Source: Corinectria fuckeliana (Eukaryota > Ascomycota > Sordariomycetes > Hypocreales > Nectriaceae). Taken from it: a stretch of 64,000 nt of DNA. The notes beneath the pieces were generated by a model. It was given only the letters and a program-made list of their open reading frames with translations, had not been told where the DNA came from and searched no databases. The translations under genes and the position numbers were made by a program. This document shows, one piece after another, positions 59,638 through 64,000 of the stretch (position 1 is its first letter; every line of letters starts with the position of its first letter). The stretch is from assembly GCA_019137255.1 (NCBI GenBank), contig WPDH01000170.1, positions 186,001 through 250,000 of the forward strand. The letters run 5' to 3'.

Positions 59638-59683
59638 GATTTCATTTAGAGAATTATAGCATTATAATTCTCTAAATGAAATC
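59638..59683. repeat. 46-base perfect hairpin (21-bp arms, 4-base loop)
   Basis: Arm 1 is 59638-59658, the loop GCAT is 59659-59662, and arm 2 is 59663-59683. The arms are exact reverse complements and AT-rich. It lies about 85 bases beyond the last acceptor of the snoRNA host transcript on the minus strand, so it could mark its 3' end. It could equally be a miniature transposon remnant. Confidence 0.9.
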
Positions 59684-59833
59684 TCCCTCTAACGAACATT
59701 CATTTGCCCCCGTGGTGTTCTTTATGAGCTTCTCTATAAAACCCATAAACAGCAGGGTCGTTAAAAGATCTGTAGAGTACTGTTAGCCTCTTGCCGTCGT
59801 CCTCAAAATCGATACAAATTGTCATGAGGGGAC

Positions 59834-59911
59834 CAAGTCAGTTCTCCAAGGTGAATTGGGTTGGTTCATCATGATGAACTCAGGTAATGAATAGGTTTTA
59901 TCATCAAATGG
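59834..59911 (-). ncRNA. C/D-box snoRNA, snR76-like (25S rRNA guide), host last intron
   Basis: All four boxes are present: C TTGATGA (59907-59901), D' CTGA (59883-59880), C' ATGATGA (59872-59866) and D CTGA (59841-59838). The guide before the D box, TTCACCTTGGAGAA, is complementary to the conserved 25S segment around CCAAGGTGAA, the region methylated by yeast snR76. The D' guide is AAAACCTATTCATTAC, target unknown to me. Confidence 0.85.
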
Positions 59912-60118
59912 TGGGTGGGCAGGTAAACAGAATAGAAGTAAATGGCGTCTTACCATAGATCAAAGAACATTGGAATAGGCAAGCATCAGAAGTTGGTACC
60001 TATAGTCGAGCAGATCAGCGCCTGGAATGATCCAAATGTCAGATAAAACGAGGCACAATCTAAGGTAAGGTTAGTTAAGAGCCCCTATTAGGATAGGAAC
60101 CAGAGATCATTTGGCATA

Positions 60119-60225
60119 CCGATGGATATCAGAAGTTGTTAAGTTGTGTTCATGTCCCAGCAGTACGTAGACCGCTGGGTCAAACAGTGTGAATACGTTT
60201 GAACTGTTCATCACAAACGCATCGG
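60119..60225 (-). ncRNA. C/D-box snoRNA in host intron at 60259-60060
   Basis: C box GTGATGA at 60214-60208 and D box CTGA at 60132-60129. CCGATG (60225-60220) pairs perfectly with CATCGG (60124-60119) as an external stem. An internal CCCAGC/GCTGGG hairpin is present. The guide before the D box is CACAACTTAACAACTT; I could not assign its target. Confidence 0.8.
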
Positions 60226-60259
60226 AGCAAGAGGGCAGAAAAATTTGTTCTCTAGGTAC

Positions 60260-60491
60260 CTGGATTGATACAGTCAGCCACTAATTCCTCAACCAAGCAT
60301 CGACAAGTCCAATCCCAAAAGCCACAATCAGGTGACGAAGTATCAACAAGAGGTCCCATCGTACTCCCACCACGAAGATTTGTACGTCCTCGCTTTCTAG
60401 GGTGAGAGGCGTTGGTACTCGTTTATGTCCGCCCGTTCGTTCAAATCTTCATCATAAAGTGGGTATGATCGTAGAAGAGGAGTAGAATTAC
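60260..60491 (-). ncRNA. Possible further snoRNA-bearing intron
   Basis: GTAATT directly follows the previous acceptor, and CCAG at 60260 is directly followed by the next donor. A C box (ATGATGA, 60455-60449) sits 36 bases after the donor, as in the other introns. A D box candidate is CTGA at 60331-60328, preceded by CTTCGTCAC. The spacing is long and the terminal stem is unclear, so this is tentative. Confidence 0.4.
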
Positions 60492-60554
60492 CTGCCAAAT
60501 GTCATGTTAGCAGATGTAACTTCCAAGTCGGCAAGACGAAATTGCGCATTGTAA

Positions 60555-60652
60555 TCTCCAGTCAGACAAGGCTGAAACTAAAACAACGATGTCCACATAG
60601 TATATTAAGAATGAGGAATCCCTAAGGTGTCGGTTTGATCATCACACGGAGA
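60555..60652 (-). ncRNA. C/D-box snoRNA, snR41-like (18S rRNA guide), host intron 2
   Basis: C box GTGATGA at 60645-60639 and D box CTGA at 60565-60562. TCTCC before the C box pairs with GGAGA after the D box, forming the terminal stem. The guide directly before the D box contains AGTTTCAGCCTTG, the exact complement of the conserved 18S sequence CAAGGCTGAAACT. The fifth base from the D box pairs with the first G after CAA, which corresponds to yeast 18S Gm1126, the snR41 site. Confidence 0.88.
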
Positions 60653-60802
60653 GGGGGAGCAAATGAAGAAAATGGGTACAAACCTTTGGAAATAGACAAA
60701 CGCGTGGCGCGTCACGGCAAGCTAGGAGCAAGAACTTGTTGGAACTATTGCATGTCAGTCAAAGGTTCTCCCTCGAATCATGACAAGGCTAGCTTCCAGA
60801 GC

Positions 60803-60882
60803 TTTCTCAGGTAAAAAGTTATCTTGATCACCATGGCATTGGTCTGATTTGGATTGTTCATATATGATAGATCATCACGGAA
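60803..60882 (-). ncRNA. C/D-box snoRNA in host intron 1
   Basis: C box GTGATGA at 60878-60872 and D box CTGA at 60810-60807; an internal GTGAT could be C'. TTTC before the C box can pair with GAAA after the D box. The guide before the D box is GATAACTTTTTAC; I could not assign its target. Confidence 0.75.
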
Positions 60883-61280
60883 AATCTGAGGATGAGAGAA
60901 GGGAAGGGAGTGCCTTACCTAGGATCAATTGAGAGAGAGAAAAGCCCAGGCTGCAGGCTGGAGGATGCACTTGCATCATGCGCCTGGGCTTGTTGTGATG
61001 AAGAAGATTGAGAGAAAATGAAATTGAAAATTTCTTGGGGAGAGAAGACATAGCTGCTGACTGTACAAATACGCTAGTCTATTAATGGTCTAGGGGGACC
61101 CCGCAATCTCAGCCAGGGACCCGTGTGGCTGTGCAGCCGAGATCTTCCGCCACCAGGGCGTGTGGCGAATCTCATCGCCGCATAAAGGGTCGTCATCACC
61201 GCCCCGACGTGCCCAAGACTGAAACCCTGCACCTCAACTCTCCAACTCAGTTGGATCAGCACTGATAAAACTTCTTCGAA

Positions 61281-62600
61281 ATGGCGTCTCTGGAGGCGTT
61301 GTGGGGTCCAACGACCCGACAGCTCCTTCGAGTTGCCGTGGCAAAAACCACACATGTGGTTCGCGCCAAGCTGGCCATTATAGCCCGTCCACTGCAGTCC
61401 GAATTCCGCAACATCGGTCTCAGGTCCATCCGAGTTCCACGACAGCCAATCCACCCCGTCGCGGCTCTCCGACAGCAGAAGCGCAGCCCGAGGTGGTTTT
61501 CGACATCTGCGGTCCAAAACATCAGCCGCGTGGCGAAGAGGTTCATCAACACCGAGTCCAAGTCCACCCGGTTCGACCGATCCAAGCTACCCGCGTCCAA
61601 CACCTCCCGACGAGTTGGTCAGTTCTCTGGCCGAGCTCCTTTCGCCAGCGCCCTCCGTCCGAACTTGACGGGCGGTGCGCTGCCTCGATCTGCCGGCGGC
61701 TATAGCTTGGGCGGCGGTGCCCGCTACTTCTCGCATACTCCAGTGGCCCCGGCCCAGGTGGTGCAGAATGTCTCCCAGGCGATGAGGGCCTTCTTCCTCT
61801 CCGGCCAGAAGCTTCGATACGATGGACCGGGTTCCCGAGGCGAACGGCAGTACCGTGCCGTATCGCCCGTGGAGGACAAGGCGATGCACAAGTTCTCTTC
61901 CATGCCCTTCACCGCCCCCGGCTCCTTCCTCGACTTCAACCTCAGCCCTACCGTGACCGCCCTCAGCCCTCTCGCTGCGGCAATCCCGATTGCGTCTGAG
62001 ACCACTGGCTTCAAGGCCGTGGCTGCCGCCGGCGCGTCTCTCAACACCGAGGGACTCCTCGATGTTCTCTCGGCTGACTTTGGCCGAGCATTGAAGGACC
62101 TAGCAGTCATCTATGCCGACCTTCGTCGGCTTGCCATACTAGGTGATCTTCCCATCGTTTTGGAGCAGAAAAATGTTCTCCGAGTTCGATTTCCAGGCGT
62201 TGACGCCGAAACCGTTGAGCGGCTATGCGACGACATTGGAATCCAGCGTGGGGTTGTAGGCGAAGACGCCAACTTTGGCGTTGCCGCCGGGGTTCCAATG
62301 GCTCTCAAGTTCCCTTTTGCGCCGGATGTCCCCAAGTCTTTGATGTCTCTGGGCGGCTCGCTTCGATCTGTAGAAGGCTACGAATGGGATGACTCGTCGT
62401 CGTTGGCCGACGATGACTTTGTCCGAGAGGCTTTCATGGATGAGATGGTTGATAACCCATGGCTGTCCGATCCTGAAGGATATGAGACCATGTCACCTCC
62501 TCCAAGCTCGGGCGAGCACGTATCGGAGAAGTTTGATGGCTTGGAAGGAATATACAGGTTCTTGGAGGAATGTGACCGAGGTAAGGGGATGGTCGGCTGA
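61281..62600 (+). CDS. Probable mitochondrial protein, conserved in filamentous fungi
   Basis: Single exon, 439 aa, ATG 61281. The first 80 residues are Arg-rich with few acidic residues (LRVAVAKTTHVVRAKLAIIA, SPRWFSTSAVQN), typical of a mitochondrial targeting sequence. A conserved block follows: ARYFSHTPVAPAQVVQNVSQ and AMRAFFLSGQKL. The middle and C-terminal parts include DLAVIYADLRRLAILGDLPI, VLRVRFPGVDAETVERLCDD and WDDSSSLADDDFVREAFM. Related fungal proteins have, as I recall, been annotated as casein kinase II beta subunits, but no CK2-beta zinc-binding motif is visible here, so I do not adopt that name. It is divergent from the snoRNA host gene, about 200 bases away. Confidence 0.85.
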   Translation: MASLEALWGPTTRQLLRVAVAKTTHVVRAKLAIIARPLQSEFRNIGLRSIRVPRQPIHPVAALRQQKRSPRWFSTSAVQNISRVAKRFINTESKSTRFDRSKLPASNTSRRVGQFSGRAPFASALRPNLTGGALPRSAGGYSLGGGARYFSHTPVAPAQVVQNVSQAMRAFFLSGQKLRYDGPGSRGERQYRAVSPVEDKAMHKFSSMPFTAPGSFLDFNLSPTVTALSPLAAAIPIASETTGFKAVAAAGASLNTEGLLDVLSADFGRALKDLAVIYADLRRLAILGDLPIVLEQKNVLRVRFPGVDAETVERLCDDIGIQRGVVGEDANFGVAAGVPMALKFPFAPDVPKSLMSLGGSLRSVEGYEWDDSSSLADDDFVREAFMDEMVDNPWLSDPEGYETMSPPPSSGEHVSEKFDGLEGIYRFLEECDRGKGMVG

Positions 62601-63768
62601 GGTTCTTCCTTTGGCAGAACGGAATGTTAGGCTCTATTGAACCGCAAATTGCAACGATCTACACTCTTTTGTACAGCTTTTGACACGATACCAACTAGCT
62701 CAGCTCTCGAACAAGAGTCAGCCATCAATTGAATTTCTTTGAGTTTTAACGTGTCAAGAACACTTCAGTATGCGGTAGTTTCTCATCAAAAGTCCAGCTT
62801 AGGTCAATGCATCATCATGTTCATGTCACTGAATAACCTCCAAGGCCTGCGTGCCTTCGTGTGAACAATTCATGAAGCCGGATCATTCGCCTCCCGTTCG
62901 TGGCCCTTAAGCTGTCTTCTTAAATCAAATTCCCGGACCTCTCATGCCGCCCAGACCGCGGCGAATCGGCTTGTTGAGGATGGCGATAAGGAGGCTTCTG
63001 TTTCAGCAAGGTGGTCTCTGTGGACAGGTGCTGAAGCAGGATGCCAAATGAGATGAGCTGGGCGCACCGGTGTTGACATTCGACGGAACTCGGCGAGTCC
63101 ATTGTTGCGATGGTGGATGTGTGTATGTAGATGATGTTGATTGAGTTAAGCCAGGTTAGGGTCGGCGCTGATGAAGGACAACCAAGCCCCACAGTGAAAT
63201 AAACAGTGGCACAGTGGACGGCATAGATAGGTACCTACCTAGGCACTGGTAGGTGGGGGCTCAGCCGCTCAAACCTACATACAATGCTAACAAAGAACGT
63301 TATTAGGGCTCCCTGGTATCATGGCATGGAACAAGTATAAAGGCTGGTGCGGGAGCTTCGTTTTCTGAACATGGGCGAGACTGCTACGAACTTTAGTGCC
63401 AAGGCTACAGAAGGGACAGCAATAGAGGAAACCGGTTGAAAGCTGGCAGTACTCTGCCCCGAGATTGTGGTTTATTTATCGCATGCAACTAAATGCAATG
63501 GCTTCAAGTCGCCCGTGGTGACGCCAGCTCACCGGTGATGCTTCAGCTAACTTACAGACTAAGTACTACGTAGATAAGTATGTACCTAAGGTATATAAGC
63601 TATCTACTTAGTAGTAGTAGTAGGTCCTGAATGGTACCTCAGGCGAAGAGCTCTCTCACAACCTCAAATTCTGATATCCACCCTCAAATCCCCCCGACCA
63701 TGGCCCGCAAACCCTGCATCCCTTCCCGATAGCAACCGATTTCCGCTTCCTTCTTCCACTTGCCGCCA
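62601..63768. other. Intergenic, 3' flank and promoter of the cofactor E gene
   Basis: Contains TAGGTA/TACCTA-type words near 63225-63260 and 63575-63625. A 90-codon minus-strand frame (63192-62920) has no motif. No gene is called. Confidence 0.5.
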
Positions 63769-63940
63769 ATGTCTTCGTCGCACCGCATCGGACAGCGCGT
63801 GTCCTACGACGGCGCCCTTTGCACGGTGAGGTTCATCGGCCACGTCGCAGGCACCACGGGCAGTTGGCTCGGCGTAGAATGGGACGACTCCGCCCGCGGC
63901 AAACACGACGGCTCTCACAAGGGCGTCCGCTACTTTTCAT
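63769..63940 (+). CDS. Tubulin-folding cofactor E, first exon (CAP-Gly domain)
   Basis: The gene is cut by the right edge. Exon 1 runs from ATG 63769 to 63940 (57 codons plus one base), followed by a GTAACC donor; the rest of the window is intron, with a CTAAC-like branch site at about 63977 and a 12-C run at 63986-63997. The encoded part begins MSSSHRIGQRVSYDGALCTV and includes VAGTTGSWLGVEWDDSARGK, ending with KHDGSHKGVRYFS. The GKHDGSH...YF motif is the CAP-Gly version found in cofactor E (yeast Pac2, fission yeast Alp21). That protein helps fold alpha-tubulin and release the tubulin dimer. The leucine-rich repeats and ubiquitin-like domain would lie outside the window. Confidence 0.88.
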
Positions 63941-64000
63941 GTAACCCGACCTCCCAGCATCTATCCTCCATTCTTTCTAACCGCGCCCCCCCCCCCCGCT

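Larger units (their letters stand above)
59690..61080 (-). ncRNA. Non-coding snoRNA host gene with C/D snoRNAs in its introns
   Basis: On the minus strand no long ORF exists, yet well-formed introns are present: 60918-60745 (GTAAGG...AATAG), 60683-60492 (GTTTGT...GGCAG with GCTAAC), 60259-60060 (GTACCT...CCTTAG with ACTAAC) and 59953-59770 (GTAAGA...CTACAG with GCTAAC). A fifth is possible at 60491-60260. Each of the four clear introns is 174-200 bases, far longer than the 42-110 bases of nearly all protein-gene introns here, and each holds one box C/D element whose C box lies 38-46 bases after the donor. This is the layout of an intronic snoRNA host whose exons have no coding role. Transcript ends are estimated. 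The unit is divergent from the gene at 61281, leaving about 200 bases for both promoters. Confidence 0.8.

Overview
The window is nuclear DNA from a filamentous ascomycete (Pezizomycotina, most likely Sordariomycetes). The evidence is short GT-AG introns of about 50-65 bases with CTAAC-like branch sites, a fungal-specific transcription factor, a HET-domain gene, a CrnA/NrtA-type nitrate carrier, a Flc/TRP-like membrane protein and pyrimidine-rich leaders. No bacterial, viral, CRISPR or intact transposon sequence was seen. Gene density is low (about 20 protein genes in 64 kb) and several intergenic stretches are 2-6 kb long.

Left part (1-24.5 kb): the 3' part of a fungal-specific transcription factor; a conserved protein with TPR-like segments; a MOSC-less molybdenum-cofactor-sulfurase-like enzyme; a secreted GPI-anchored Cu-only superoxide dismutase; the tiny V-ATPase subunit f; a HET-domain gene broken by three in-frame stops; a DUF4291 protein; a VPS9-CUE Rab GEF; a DRB0094-type RNA ligase whose last motif lies in another frame; and a Flc/TRP-like membrane protein.

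Middle (24.5-50.1 kb): a large C2H2 zinc-finger protein; a small DUF202 membrane protein; a nitrate transporter with a premature TGA and an 18-base duplication; a long Ser/Glu-rich protein with a coiled coil; Apq12; the GPN3 GTPase; and S-adenosylmethionine synthetase.

Right part (50.1-64 kb): a 5.8-kb gene-poor stretch upstream of a small acidic, probably nuclear protein; a PI-PLC X-domain protein; a non-coding minus-strand transcription unit (about 61.08-59.7 kb) whose introns each carry a C/D-box snoRNA; a probably mitochondrial protein divergent from it; and the first exon of tubulin cofactor E at the right edge.

The genes are mostly unrelated housekeeping functions and do not form a metabolic cluster. 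The most unusual element is the snoRNA host locus. One guide matches the conserved 18S sequence targeted by yeast snR41 and another matches the 25S region targeted by snR76. Two of its splice junctions look like juxtaposed AG|GT sites with no exon between them. A poly-C run interrupted by NN, and a frame break next to a G run, suggest some homopolymer error in this assembly, so single-base lesions need confirmation.
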